Source: Paenibacillus plantarum (GTDB lineage Bacteria > Bacillota > Bacilli > Paenibacillales > NBRC-103111). Taken from it: DNA of 64,000 nt. The notes beneath the pieces were generated by a model. That model did no database searches, was not told the DNA's origin, and was given only the letters and a program-made list of their open reading frames with translations. The stretch spans positions 124,001 through 188,000 of the forward strand of contig NZ_WHNY01000093.1 in the NCBI RefSeq assembly GCF_013141695.1. The letters run 5' to 3'. The number at the start of each line of letters is the position of its first letter. Position 1 is the stretch's first letter. Shown piece by piece: positions 1 through 8,200 of this stretch. The position numbers and the translations under genes were made by a program.

Positions 1-85
1 ATTCAATACCTTCTATTATGATGGATTCGAGGCAACGGTTCAAGTTTGTTATACTAGGAGAACAAATGACATACGAAGGAGTACG

Positions 86-709
86 ATGATGCACTTTCTA
101 CTATTAGGAGCAACTGGCCGTGTAGGTCAGCGCGTTCTAGCTCAAGCCTTGCAGGATAGTCATGAGGTAACCGCAATCGTGCGGAGTATGGATAAAATAT
201 CACTGCGTTCCGACCGACTCACCTTGCTGCAAGGTAATGCTTGTTCCGCAGAGGACCTCGCCGTCGCCATGACGGGCGTAGACGCCGTCGTGAGCTGCCT
301 TGGCACCGATGGCGGCACGGTGCTGACCGAGGCGACGCCGCTGCTCATCGCGGCGATGAAGGCCGCCGGCGTGAGCCGCGTGGTCACCGTCGGCACAGCC
401 GGCATCTTGCAGAGCCGGGAGCATCCGGGTCTGCTGCGCTTTGAAGCGCCGGACACGCGGCGCTCGTCGACACGCGCAGCGGAGGAGCACCGCCAGGCGT
501 GGGCGCTGCTCGCTGCGTCGGGCCTAAGTTGGACAGTTGTGTGTCCAACGTATTTGCCCGACGGCGAAGCGCAGGGTCAGTTCCGCGCGGAGCGCGATTT
601 CTTGCCGGACGGCGGCACGTCCATCTCCGTGGGCGACACCGCGGCGTTCACCTACCGCGTCGCGGTGCAGGACACGTATATCGGCTGCCGCGTGGGGTTG
701 GCGTATTAG
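86..709 (+). CDS. NAD(P)-binding atypical SDR, putative NAD(P)H reductase
   Basis: This 207-residue protein is an atypical short-chain dehydrogenase of the NAD(P)H-binding (NmrA/YwnB-like) group. The N-terminus has a beta strand followed by the GATGRVG dinucleotide-binding loop (residues 8-14), then a Rossmann pattern including VDAVVSCLG near residues 65-73. The family's usual ending, a short helix then RVGLAY, is intact, so the gene is full length. The start is the first of two tandem ATGs behind GAAGGAG; the second (89) has slightly better spacing. The substrate is unknown; relatives are flavin or quinone reductases or redox sensors. The region after about position 245 is clearly more GC-rich than the first 150 nt. 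The last 63 nt of the gene, with 14 nt beyond it, recur at 1020-1096. Confidence 0.8.
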   Translation: MMHFLLLGATGRVGQRVLAQALQDSHEVTAIVRSMDKISLRSDRLTLLQGNACSAEDLAVAMTGVDAVVSCLGTDGGTVLTEATPLLIAAMKAAGVSRVVTVGTAGILQSREHPGLLRFEAPDTRRSSTRAAEEHRQAWALLAASGLSWTVVCPTYLPDGEAQGQFRAERDFLPDGGTSISVGDTAAFTYRVAVQDTYIGCRVGLAY

Positions 710-791
710 TGAGGGGACGAATAGTAGCTCCTAAATCGCAACCGCAAGTGCAAAGTCAACCTCAACTTAAACCCAACCTCGGCCGAGCAAC

Positions 792-980
792 TAACTGGAT
801 TTTATACAGCTAATTCCGACGAATACCTCAACTTTCAACGAATAACTGGATTTCCTGTAGCTAATTTCGAGGTTTCCTTCCAAATTTGCTGTTTGAGCAA
901 AATTTAGCTGTAGGAAATCCATCTAATGTTCATTTATATCCATATTGGGTGAATTTAGATGTAGATTTTCCATCTAACCA
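792..980. repeat. cluster of short dispersed repeats, family A
   Basis: Four copies of a roughly 24-nt element are seen. Two are direct (792-815 and 842-867, form TAACTGGATTT, 3-5 nt, CAGCTAATT) and two are inverted (about 903-926 and 951-980, form TTAGCTGTAGGAAATCCATC and a variant). Direct and inverted copies can pair in RNA or single-stranded DNA. Related copies occur near 24.7, 51.0 and 62.0 kb. No gene is supported between 724 and 1382. Confidence 0.75.
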
Positions 981-1019
981 GGATTACTCCAGCGGTAGAG
1001 AGTGGGGTGTTGCAGGGTG

Positions 1020-1096
1020 TTCACCTACCGCGTCGCGGTGCAGGACGCGTATATCGGCTGCCGCATGGGGTTGGCGTATTAGTGAGGGGACGAATA
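1020..1096 (+). pseudogene. duplicated 3' fragment of the 86-709 reductase gene
   Basis: This 77-nt segment matches 647-723 at 75 of 77 positions. The two differences are A to G in GACACG/GACGCG and G to A in CGCGTG/CGCATG. It keeps the reading frame, stop codon and 14 nt of 3' flank, but nothing upstream corresponds to the rest of the gene, so it is a dead fragment. No terminal inverted repeats or target duplications were seen around it. Confidence 0.85.
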
Positions 1097-1127
1097 ACGC
1101 GGAGCCGCTCCTGTACTCCACCCTCGT

Positions 1128-1311
1128 CTAACGGACACAGATGACGTTAATCATTCATTTAACTGGATTCGCCTGTGCTATCGGACAACACGGCCGTTAT
1201 TCTCGTGTTTTGGGCGTAATATTGCCTCTCAAATAGTAAATAACGGCACTGATGTCCGTTACACGAGGAAACAGTCTGCTTTTTTCGAAATAGCGGCGCT
1301 GGTGTCCGTTA
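1128..1311. repeat. cluster of short dispersed repeats, family B
   Basis: Repeated half-elements of the form AACGGACA...GCCGTTATT occur in both orientations: 1129-1150, 1181-1205, 1238-1262 (AATAACGGCACTGATGTCCG) and 1286-1311 (AATAGCGGCGCTGGTGTCCG). The last two are near copies separated by about 25 nt. The first two are the inverted form, so the cluster could fold on itself. A similar cluster lies at 26080-26266. Confidence 0.65.
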
Positions 1312-1400
1312 GAATTACACAGGTCATGGGAGCGAGCTAAAGCGGAGACTGCCTAAATCGACTTCTCACCCATACAAATTAGCTATATTTCCTGTTTAAC

Positions 1401-1442
1401 AAAAAAAACGGATGCGCGCCAATTCGGCGCCATCCGTTTTTT
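1401..1442 (-). terminator. rho-independent terminator of the small membrane protein gene
   Basis: A GC-rich hairpin with arms around ACGGATG...GCGCC / GGCGC...CATCCGT has an A-run on the top strand, which is a T-run for minus-strand transcription. It starts 9 nt after the stop codon at 1451. Confidence 0.85.
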
Positions 1443-1450
1443 CACTACGT

Positions 1451-1762
1451 CTAGTAGTTGTTTCTTCTCTTGGACAAGTCTCTCATATTCAAGCCCGACA
1501 CGACGATACCGCCAAAGCGGAATACATAACCGAGCAAAGGAATGAGACTTAAGAAGGCCAATGCGATGTTGATGATCGTTTTCAGCGTAGTCCCATTGCC
1601 CGTGAGGATGGCAAACACCAAATTCACGAACACCAATGGAATGACCCAAGCACATGACCATGCATACACGAATGGGATTAACCCAAGTAAATACCCTACT
1701 GCAATGGCTACTTCTGATAATAGCTGCAGCAGATTAAGCAAACGAACCGTATCTGAACGCAT
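1451..1762 (-). CDS. small multi-pass membrane protein, function unknown
   Basis: This 103-residue hydrophobic protein has about three predicted transmembrane segments (near residues 12-32, 35-55 and 65-92) and a basic C-terminus (SKRRNN). The start is placed at the ATG at 1762 because GGAGGAG sits 5 nt upstream; an in-frame ATG at 1792 has no ribosome-binding site. A strong terminator follows the stop. It lies downstream of bmrD on the same strand but has its own SD and a 100-nt gap. No catalytic motif is visible and I do not recognise the family; it resembles small conserved DUF-type membrane proteins of Bacilli. Confidence 0.7.
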   Translation of the reverse strand: MRSDTVRLLNLLQLLSEVAIAVGYLLGLIPFVYAWSCAWVIPLVFVNLVFAILTGNGTTLKTIINIALAFLSLIPLLGYVFRFGGIVVSGLNMRDLSKRRNNY

Positions 1763-1864
1763 AAATTCTCCTCCACTTCCCATAAGCATCAATTTGCTTT
1801 ATTGTAGCATATTGGAAAGTCAGCGTCGTTAGCCTTTTGTCGAGATTCGTCTACGACTCGCGAC

Positions 1865-3970
1865 CTAGATCTTATGCCCAATCGACTCGCCGCTCTCCGC
1901 AGCAGCGGCAATCTCCGGATGTCCAGCTTGCAGCTGGTACATCTGGTAGTACCGCCCGAGGAGCCCCATGAGCTCCTCATGCGTGCCACGCTCGACGATC
2001 TCGCCGTGGTCGAGCACAAGAATCAAGTCGGCGCTGCGAATCGTCGACAGCCTATGGGCAATGATGAAGGTGGTCCGCCCCTTCGCAAGCACTTCGAGCG
2101 CGGCCTGAATGATGGCCTCGGTCTCCGTGTCGATGGAAGCCGTCGCCTCATCGAGAATCAAGATCGCCGGGTCGAACGCCAGCGCCCGGGCGAATGAAAT
2201 CAGCTGCCGCTGCCCAGCAGACAGCGTGCTGCCCTTCTCGATGACAGGCTCATCGAGGCCGCGCGGCAGCGCCCCAAGCATTTCCGCTGCGCCAACTTCG
2301 CGCAGCGCCGCCTCCACCCGTTCCCGGGTGATCGACGGATCGTCCAAGGAGACATTGGACGCAATCGTCCCCGTGAACAGGAACGGATCCTGCAGCACGA
2401 TACCCATGTGCTGCCGAAGCTGCTGCTTCGACAGCTCGCGGATATCGCGGCCATCGACCGTGATGCGGCCTTCGCTGACCTCATAGAAGCGAAATAACAG
2501 ATTCAAGATCGAGCTTTTACCCGATCCGGTGTGCCCTACCAGCGCAACCGTCTGCCCTTGTTTGGCCTCGAAAGAGATGTCTTTCAGCACATCCTCCCCT
2601 TCTTTATAGGCGAAGCGAACGTGTTCGAAGCTCACGTGACCTTTGTAGCGGTCTGCTTTTTCAGCGACAACGTCAATGCCCTGTTCATCCAGCAGCTCGA
2701 ACACGCGGTCAGCCGACACAAGCGCTCGCTCCAAATTGGGCAGCTGATTCACGATACCTACCATCGGATGGAACATCCGGTTGAGGTAATCGACGAAGGC
2801 GTAAAGCACGCCCACAGTTATCACCGCATTGATAGAGCTACCGCCCACATACCAGATCAACCCGAAGAAGAACAAGTTCCGCACCACGTTCATCAAGTTA
2901 TGAGAGGTTAAGGAATTCAAGCTGAGCAGTTTATTTTGATAGTGCGTGTATTCTTCATTCAAAACCTCAAATTCCTCAGTCGTTTCCTTTTGCCGGCGAA
3001 AAGCTCGAATGATCGTCATTCCTTGGATCGCCTCATTGATCATCCCGTTGATGCTACTAATCCGTTCGCGAATTTCATGATTAATCGTCGACGCATACTT
3101 GCGGTACACGATAATCCACGCAATGAGCAGCGGAATGATCGGCAGCGTGAAGAGAGCCAGACGAACGTCGAGAATGAAAATGGCCGCGATAATTCCCAGA
3201 ATGTAGATGGTGCCTGTAAAAAAGTTCGCCAGCACCTGCACATACAGATCTCGGACCGACTCCGTGTCGTTGGTGATGCGTGAAACGATTTTGCCTGCAG
3301 GCTGATTATCAAAATAGTTGATCGGCAATCGCTGGATTTGAGCGAACACATCCCTGCGCATGCGCTGAATGATGCGATTCGCTGCCGCTTGCAGCAAATA
3401 TCTCTGCCCGTAAGTAAAGCCGGCTCCCACGAAAATCAAGATCACATAAAACCACGCTAGCTTCATTAACTCTGCAAATTGCGGTTGATAAAAGCTATAC
3501 AGCTCCTGCACACTCAGCTTTCTAACGGCATACTCCGCCCGCTCCGTGCCCTGCGTAACCAGCAGCTTGCCATCATCCGTCAGCTTGCGGACGCCATCCC
3601 AAGGGAGAGCTTGATCCAGCCACACGAACTTGCTGCCGACTTGTAGGATTCGGACCTCTTTGCCCTTCGGTTCACCCTCTGCGTAGTTGTCACCCCGCTT
3701 ATAAAACGTCTGCTCAAAAGCAACAGCCTTCTCACCCTTCTTCGCCGACTGTGTCTCAAACCATGGCTTCTCGATGCCGAGAATATGGGTGTCGATCATG
3801 TGCTTGGCAATGAAAGGTCCCGCCAGCTCAGTAGCGACAGCCAAGGATAAGAATAGCAGCGCGATGAGCAAGGTTTGCTTGAATTTGGCCGCATATTGGA
3901 ACAACCGTTTTCCGGTTTGTTTCGTTGATGTTGTTTGTTTTGTTTGTTTATTTTGTTGCGTTTGTGTCAT
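1865..3970 (-). CDS. bmrD: BmrD-like heterodimeric multidrug ABC exporter subunit
   Basis: This is a half-transporter of 701 residues: six transmembrane helices (starting near residue 28) followed by a nucleotide-binding domain. A soluble insertion of about 75 residues between TM1 and TM2 (rich in K/E, around residues 70-160) matches the extracellular domain known in BmrD/YheH. The NBD has Walker A GHTGSGKSS, a slightly divergent signature LSAGQRQ, a canonical Walker B ILILDEATASID with the catalytic Glu, and H-loop AHRLSTI. It is therefore expected to form the catalytically competent site with its partner. The start at 3970 follows GGTGAG; an in-frame ATG at 3982 is also possible. It lies 62 nt downstream of bmrC in one operon. 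Role by homology: export of drugs such as Hoechst dye or protein-synthesis inhibitors. Confidence 0.88.
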   Translation of the reverse strand: MTQTQQNKQTKQTTSTKQTGKRLFQYAAKFKQTLLIALLFLSLAVATELAGPFIAKHMIDTHILGIEKPWFETQSAKKGEKAVAFEQTFYKRGDNYAEGEPKGKEVRILQVGSKFVWLDQALPWDGVRKLTDDGKLLVTQGTERAEYAVRKLSVQELYSFYQPQFAELMKLAWFYVILIFVGAGFTYGQRYLLQAAANRIIQRMRRDVFAQIQRLPINYFDNQPAGKIVSRITNDTESVRDLYVQVLANFFTGTIYILGIIAAIFILDVRLALFTLPIIPLLIAWIIVYRKYASTINHEIRERISSINGMINEAIQGMTIIRAFRRQKETTEEFEVLNEEYTHYQNKLLSLNSLTSHNLMNVVRNLFFFGLIWYVGGSSINAVITVGVLYAFVDYLNRMFHPMVGIVNQLPNLERALVSADRVFELLDEQGIDVVAEKADRYKGHVSFEHVRFAYKEGEDVLKDISFEAKQGQTVALVGHTGSGKSSILNLLFRFYEVSEGRITVDGRDIRELSKQQLRQHMGIVLQDPFLFTGTIASNVSLDDPSITRERVEAALREVGAAEMLGALPRGLDEPVIEKGSTLSAGQRQLISFARALAFDPAILILDEATASIDTETEAIIQAALEVLAKGRTTFIIAHRLSTIRSADLILVLDHGEIVERGTHEELMGLLGRYYQMYQLQAGHPEIAAAAESGESIGHKI

Positions 3971-4032
3971 CAGGAGTCTCACCTACTTTTCTTTTGTCTC
4001 GTATCGTTGGGGGCTCGCTTTGCCCCCATCAT

Positions 4033-5784
4033 CTATTCCATTCCAACCGTCTGCTCCTCGAGCTGTTGACGGTCATATTGCTCTTTATACCAGCCGCCGA
4101 GCGCAAGAAGATGCTCGTGCGTGCCTTCTTCGATGATATAGCCCTCATCGAGCACGACAATCCAATCCGCATGCTGCACGGCGGAGAGTCGGTGCGTGGT
4201 GATCAGGGTTGTTTTACCCGCACGTTCGGTGCGAATGCCGCTAATGATCTCGGCCTCCGTCTTCGCATCGACCGCAGAGAGCGCGTCGTCGAGGAGGAGA
4301 ATCTCCGGATCGACGTACAACGCCCGCGCGATGGAGACGCGCTGCTTCTGACCGCCGGATAAGGCGACGCCTTTTTCCCCGACGAGGGTCTGCAGACCTT
4401 CCGGCAGGAACTCGACGTCCTTGCGGAACGCAGCTAGATCAAGCGCGCGATGTAATTCTGCTTCGGTGCCTTGCCCCTTACCGAACATGATGTTTTCGCG
4501 CACGCTTTTGGAGAAAAGAATCGGCTCCTGCGGCACATACCCGATCCAGCCATGGAGCGTATCGATCGCGATCTGTTCGATTGGCGTATCCGTAATCGTG
4601 ATCGCGCCTTGACCGACAGGATACTCGCGAAGCAGCTGTTTTAGCAGGGTTGTTTTGCCACTGCCAGTTCGGCCGACAATGCCGAGCGTCTGTCCGCGTT
4701 TTAAGCGAAATGTCATGCCAACTAAATTATCAATGGATGAGGACGGGTAACGGAACGTTACATTGTCAAAGGTGATTGAATCTGGTTGTAGCTGCGTCGC
4801 AGCTTTCTGAGCTTCTACGACATCCGGCTTGTAGCCAAGGGTCTCATTGACCCGATCTAGCGATGCATTCCCGCGCTGCATAATGTTCATCAGCTCACCG
4901 ATCGCAAACATCGGCCAGATCAGCATACCCAGGAAGGTATTGAAGGACACTAGCTCTCCGAGCGTCAGCTCACTGTGGAACACGAGATAGCCTCCGTAAC
5001 AAAGTCCGATCAGGTAGGAAATACCGACCAGAATTTTGACCGTTGGTTCAAAAAGAGCATCAATTACCGCTACAGCGATATTTTTACGATAAACGTCGTC
5101 CGTCATCGTCGCAAAATTGTGCTCACTCGCCTTCTCCTGCACGAATGCTCGGATGACCCGAACGCCTGCGATGGTTTCCAGGACGCGGTCATTCATTTGA
5201 CCGAAAGCATCCTGTGCGAGGATGAACCTTTCATGGATACGGCCGCCAAAAATCGTAATCGCAACAGCCATAATCGGCAGTGGTAAAATCGAGGCAAGCG
5301 TCAGCTTCCAGCTAATGAAGAAGCCCATCATGCTCAGAATCGTTAGCATAAACAAGGTCGAATCGACGAAGGTCAAAATCCCAAACCCGGCAGTTGTCGA
5401 TACCGATTGCAAATCGTTCGTCGCCCTAGCCATCAAATCGCCCGTACGGTTGCGCTCATAGAAGGTAGGCGTCATCCGCAGCAACTGCCGCATGAATCGG
5501 GAGCGCAGCACACGCTCAAGGACGAAGGCTCCGCCGAACAGCTGGTATAGCCAAATGTAAGACAGCCCATAGCTCACGACGATGAGCGCTCCCCAAAAGG
5601 CGAGTAATTGCCCCAATTTGGCCCCCGTTAAGGTGCCCATGTGTATACCATCAATCGCGTATCCTATCAGCTTCGGCGGTAACACATCAATGATGCCGAC
5701 GATGATCAGAAGCCCAATCGCGAGGCTGTAGCGTTTCCAGTTCATTTTGAAAAACCAAGCTAATTTCTTTAATACAGTAAACAT
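4033..5784 (-). CDS. bmrC: BmrC-like heterodimeric multidrug ABC exporter subunit
   Basis: This 583-residue ABC half-exporter has six N-terminal transmembrane helices (residues about 15-310) and a C-terminal NBD. Walker A is GRTGSGKTT, the signature LSGGQKQ and the H-loop THRLSAV. Walker B reads ILLLDDALSAVD, so the catalytic Glu is replaced by Asp. That is the degenerate site expected of the BmrC/YheI member of a heterodimer, and it complements the intact Glu in the neighbouring subunit. The length is close to B. subtilis YheI. The start follows GAGGAGTG. Upstream lie a terminator (5866-5910) and a small leader ORF, suggesting drug-induced attenuation control of the pair. Confidence 0.9.
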   Translation of the reverse strand: MFTVLKKLAWFFKMNWKRYSLAIGLLIIVGIIDVLPPKLIGYAIDGIHMGTLTGAKLGQLLAFWGALIVVSYGLSYIWLYQLFGGAFVLERVLRSRFMRQLLRMTPTFYERNRTGDLMARATNDLQSVSTTAGFGILTFVDSTLFMLTILSMMGFFISWKLTLASILPLPIMAVAITIFGGRIHERFILAQDAFGQMNDRVLETIAGVRVIRAFVQEKASEHNFATMTDDVYRKNIAVAVIDALFEPTVKILVGISYLIGLCYGGYLVFHSELTLGELVSFNTFLGMLIWPMFAIGELMNIMQRGNASLDRVNETLGYKPDVVEAQKAATQLQPDSITFDNVTFRYPSSSIDNLVGMTFRLKRGQTLGIVGRTGSGKTTLLKQLLREYPVGQGAITITDTPIEQIAIDTLHGWIGYVPQEPILFSKSVRENIMFGKGQGTEAELHRALDLAAFRKDVEFLPEGLQTLVGEKGVALSGGQKQRVSIARALYVDPEILLLDDALSAVDAKTEAEIISGIRTERAGKTTLITTHRLSAVQHADWIVVLDEGYIIEEGTHEHLLALGGWYKEQYDRQQLEEQTVGME

Positions 5785-5865
5785 ACGATCTTGTCACTCC
5801 TCTCAAATGGCGCATAGACACCCAAAGACGCAAAAAGACACACCGCGCGCAGCGATATGCCTTCT

Positions 5866-5910
5866 ATAGAAACAGAAAAGCGCTCGTTACGAACTTCGTA
5901 ACCCGCGCTT
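5866..5910 (-). terminator. attenuator terminator upstream of bmrC
   Basis: On the minus strand the hairpin is formed by AAGCGC plus GTTACGAA paired with TTCGTAAC plus GCGCTT, followed by TTTCTGTTTCT. It lies between the leader-peptide stop (5937) and the bmrC SD, the expected place for an attenuator. Confidence 0.85.
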
Positions 5911-5986
5911 CACAACTTAACGTATGGGAAGGGGTGCTAACAGCCGAGCATGCGTATGCAGTCGCTCTGGCTATCCAGCGGGTTAC
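5898..5986 (-). promoter_or_regulatory. candidate antiterminator pairing in the bmr leader
   Basis: Inside the leader reading frame (codons 24-27, top-strand 5978-5986) the minus strand reads GTAACCCGC. The 5' arm of the terminator (top-strand 5898-5906) reads GCGGGTTAC, its exact 9-nt complement. Pairing of the two would block the terminator. A ribosome reading through to the leader stop would cover the upstream segment and let the terminator form. A drug-stalled ribosome before about codon 20 would leave it free. The complementarity is seen directly; the mechanism is inferred from the described B. subtilis bmrB-bmrCD system. Confidence 0.7.
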
Positions 5987-6056
5987 CATCTATGAAATTA
6001 GGTTGGACGTGTGTCCGTTTATGATGTGCGCTAAATACAATAACCATGTTATCCAT
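5937..6056 (-). CDS. BmrB-like leader peptide of the bmr operon
   Basis: A 39-codon ORF begins MDNMVIVFSAHHKR and ends DCIRMLGC. It is preceded by AGGGGGG with good spacing to the ATG at 6056. Its stop is 27 nt before the attenuator hairpin. Size, position and surrounding RNA signals match the regulatory leader peptide bmrB, which controls bmrCD by ribosome-mediated transcription attenuation in B. subtilis. Sequence identity with BmrB cannot be judged here. The peptide itself probably has no further function; translation of the frame is what matters. Confidence 0.75.
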   Translation of the reverse strand: MDNMVIVFSAHHKRTHVQPNFIDGNPLDSQSDCIRMLGC

Positions 6057-6329
6057 AGTGAACCCCCCTGTTTCGTTTAATGAGCCCGGCACTTTAGGTA
6101 CCTGTTAACTTTTCCAAAAGCTGTCTATTCGTTTCCTTACAGGGTGATCTTACCATCCCTCTTCTGAACGTGTCAATCGGAGAAAAAGATTAAAATGCAA
6201 CTTTCCCAGCCCGATATTTCCGATGTCTATACTCGTGATGAGAAGGCTTTCAAATGTCACACATGTTTCAAATTCATCGGGCATATGGATAGATTAGGAG
6301 TTCATCGCGCCTCAAAGGAGTGAATGCAC

Positions 6330-6503
6330 ATGGTCGATCAAGTGTTTGCATTGATGGGATGGATTGTGGGATTCGGAACGATTATAGGCGGTGTTATTAC
6401 AGCTACAGCAAGGTTTGTCTCGAAGGATTCAACAGCGTATGACATGATTTTTTTGTGGGACAACCGGTACACCTTGGAGGAGTTGGAGCTTGAGCTAAAA
6501 TAA
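6330..6503 (+). CDS. 57-aa single-span membrane protein
   Basis: This short gene starts with an ATG 9 nt after AAAGGAG and encodes 57 residues. A hydrophobic glycine-rich segment (residues about 5-27, GWIVGFGTIIGG) is followed by a short polar, acidic tail ending in an EL-rich stretch. A strong bidirectional terminator follows 33 nt after the stop. It stands alone between the divergent bmr leader and the convergent response regulator gene. No family is recognised. The SD, hydrophobic pattern and terminator together support a real gene. Confidence 0.7.
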   Translation: MVDQVFALMGWIVGFGTIIGGVITATARFVSKDSTAYDMIFLWDNRYTLEELELELK

Positions 6504-6535
6504 AAAAAGCCATCAACACGTGGATGATTTTCTGT

Positions 6536-6582
6536 GCAAAAAGACATCTGCCGGATTCACTCCGGAACAGATGTCTTTTTTA
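6536..6582. terminator. bidirectional terminator
   Basis: The arms AAAAGACATCTG and CAGATGTCTTTT enclose an inner CCGGA/TCCGG stem. There are T-runs in both directions. It serves the 57-aa gene (+) and the response regulator gene (-). Confidence 0.9.
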
Positions 6583-6607
6583 ACGAGCTGCCACGGTTTC
6601 GCATCAG

Positions 6608-8200
6608 CTACTCTGACCGGTGTCGCCAAACAGCTGGTTGTGTACCGATTAACCGTCGAAAGGTGCGAATAAAATAACTTTTGCTTTCAAAGCCAAGCCG
6701 CTCGGAAATTTGATCGATACTCACATCGCTATGATCCAAATATTCACAAGCCTTTTCCATTTTTAGCCGCAATACATAATCCATAAAATTTTCACTGGTT
6801 TCCTTTTTGAACAACCGACTGAAATACGCCGCATTTAGATGCAACCGTTGAGCTACAGTAGACATCGAAATTTTTTCATGCATATGCTCTAGTACATAGG
6901 TCTGTGCTTCTACAATTTCCCTCCTTTTTGAACCATTATTAATATGTTGCACAATTCTAAGCAAGTCACTCATATACAGCCACATCAGCTCATGCAAATG
7001 ATCGAGAGACTCCGTATGAATGAATTGTTGATGCACAACCTCTTCAGAAAACTTCGTTTCAAAAAAATGTAACGATTTAATTTTCACTCGCAAATCAAGT
7101 AAAATTTTGATACCCCATTCACGAACAAGTTGCGGCTTATAAAAACCTCTTCGCAGCTCCTCTATCCAGTCTGCCAGCAATTGCTGTAATTTGGCACGGT
7201 CTACCTTCATTATCAAATGCTGAAACTGCCCAATCGCCTCGACATGCTGGCTGAACAACTCTTCATCGCAATAGGATTGGTGAAGCTGTTCCAGCTTTAC
7301 AATTACGCCTTCTTGCAAATAGAAGCTGCGTTCCTTGCCCTTCAGCAACTGCTTCATATGCTCCTTTAGCTGTAACGGCTTCTCGCATATTTGTCCAATT
7401 ATAAAAGTTGCCGATAGTTTCAAGAAAACCTGCAGAGATTCGCTAATCTTCTGCAAAATTTCACTGATCGCTGCATAAGCGTTGTTTTTTACAAAATCGC
7501 TATATTGAAAAAGCAATACCGTTTTATCCCCATGATTAGACAGTTTAAAAATGGTTTGATCGTCATACGCCTGAATGATTTCGTCAATGACATTGTGAAT
7601 CGCAAAGGCAAATAGCTTTTGCGTAGAGTAACGTTGCTCAGCAGCCAGCGGACGATTGATAAAGCAAAGTACTGGAATATAATCATATTGCATAAAATCA
7701 AGCCCGGTTCTCTTCGTCTGCTCAGCCCAATCGGTTTCACTCATCATGGGATCATCCGTCAACGATGCAAGTAAGTCGTGGAATACAGGCTGTTTTCGCA
7801 CTCTTTTATCTGTATCGAGCTTCTGTTTTATTCGCAAAAGCAACGTAATAAATGCCTCTGGCTCCAGCGATTCCTTCAATATATAATCATCGACGTTCAA
7901 CCTGATGGCTTGACGGGCATAATCAAATTCATCATGACAAGATAAAATAATCGCGTGGATATCTTCTTTATGAGCCAGCAAGCCATCAATCAACTCCAAG
8001 CCGTTCATATGCGACATTCCTATGTCCGTTACGATAATATCAGGCATGCTAGATGGCATATTAGATAGAGCAAAATCGTAAGCTTTTTTTCCATTATCAA
8101 ATTCGCCAATCACTTCCATATTAAGATCTTTCCAAGGGATGGTCTCTTGCAAAAAATCAATAACTGGATAGTCATCATCAACTAACATGACCTTATACAT
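6608..8200 (-). CDS. YesN-type response regulator, receiver plus AraC DNA-binding domain
   Basis: This is a cytoplasmic response regulator of 530 residues. The N-terminal receiver (1-120) has the acidic cluster MLVDDD and phospho-acceptor Asp59 in IVTDIGMSHMNG. A middle linker region of about 280 residues follows. The C-terminus is an AraC/XylS double helix-turn-helix (about 425-530; LHLNAAYFSRLFKKE, ERLGFESKSYFIRTFRR). The ATG at 8200 is chosen because GGGGGAGG lies just upstream; it overlaps the kinase stop by 8 nt, typical of translational coupling. As last gene of the SBP-enzyme-permease-kinase-regulator series it should activate this carbohydrate operon in response to the cognate kinase. 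Confidence 0.9.
   Translation of the reverse strand: MYKVMLVDDDYPVIDFLQETIPWKDLNMEVIGEFDNGKKAYDFALSNMPSSMPDIIVTDIGMSHMNGLELIDGLLAHKEDIHAIILSCHDEFDYARQAIRLNVDDYILKESLEPEAFITLLLRIKQKLDTDKRVRKQPVFHDLLASLTDDPMMSETDWAEQTKRTGLDFMQYDYIPVLCFINRPLAAEQRYSTQKLFAFAIHNVIDEIIQAYDDQTIFKLSNHGDKTVLLFQYSDFVKNNAYAAISEILQKISESLQVFLKLSATFIIGQICEKPLQLKEHMKQLLKGKERSFYLQEGVIVKLEQLHQSYCDEELFSQHVEAIGQFQHLIMKVDRAKLQQLLADWIEELRRGFYKPQLVREWGIKILLDLRVKIKSLHFFETKFSEEVVHQQFIHTESLDHLHELMWLYMSDLLRIVQHINNGSKRREIVEAQTYVLEHMHEKISMSTVAQRLHLNAAYFSRLFKKETSENFMDYVLRLKMEKACEYLDHSDVSIDQISERLGFESKSYFIRTFRRLIGTQPAVWRHRSE

Noticed and set aside
1-85. Promoter of the first gene
   Set aside because: A TATACT-like -10 is visible near 50-55, but no convincing -35 at proper spacing and the window begins there.
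647-1096. Insertion sequence or transposon bounded by the 77-bp direct repeats
   Set aside because: There is no transposase frame, no terminal inverted repeats and no target-site duplication between the copies.
886-1131. 81-codon open frame containing the duplicated gene end
   Set aside because: The upstream part is repeat sequence without an SD, and only the duplicated 3' fragment resembles protein.
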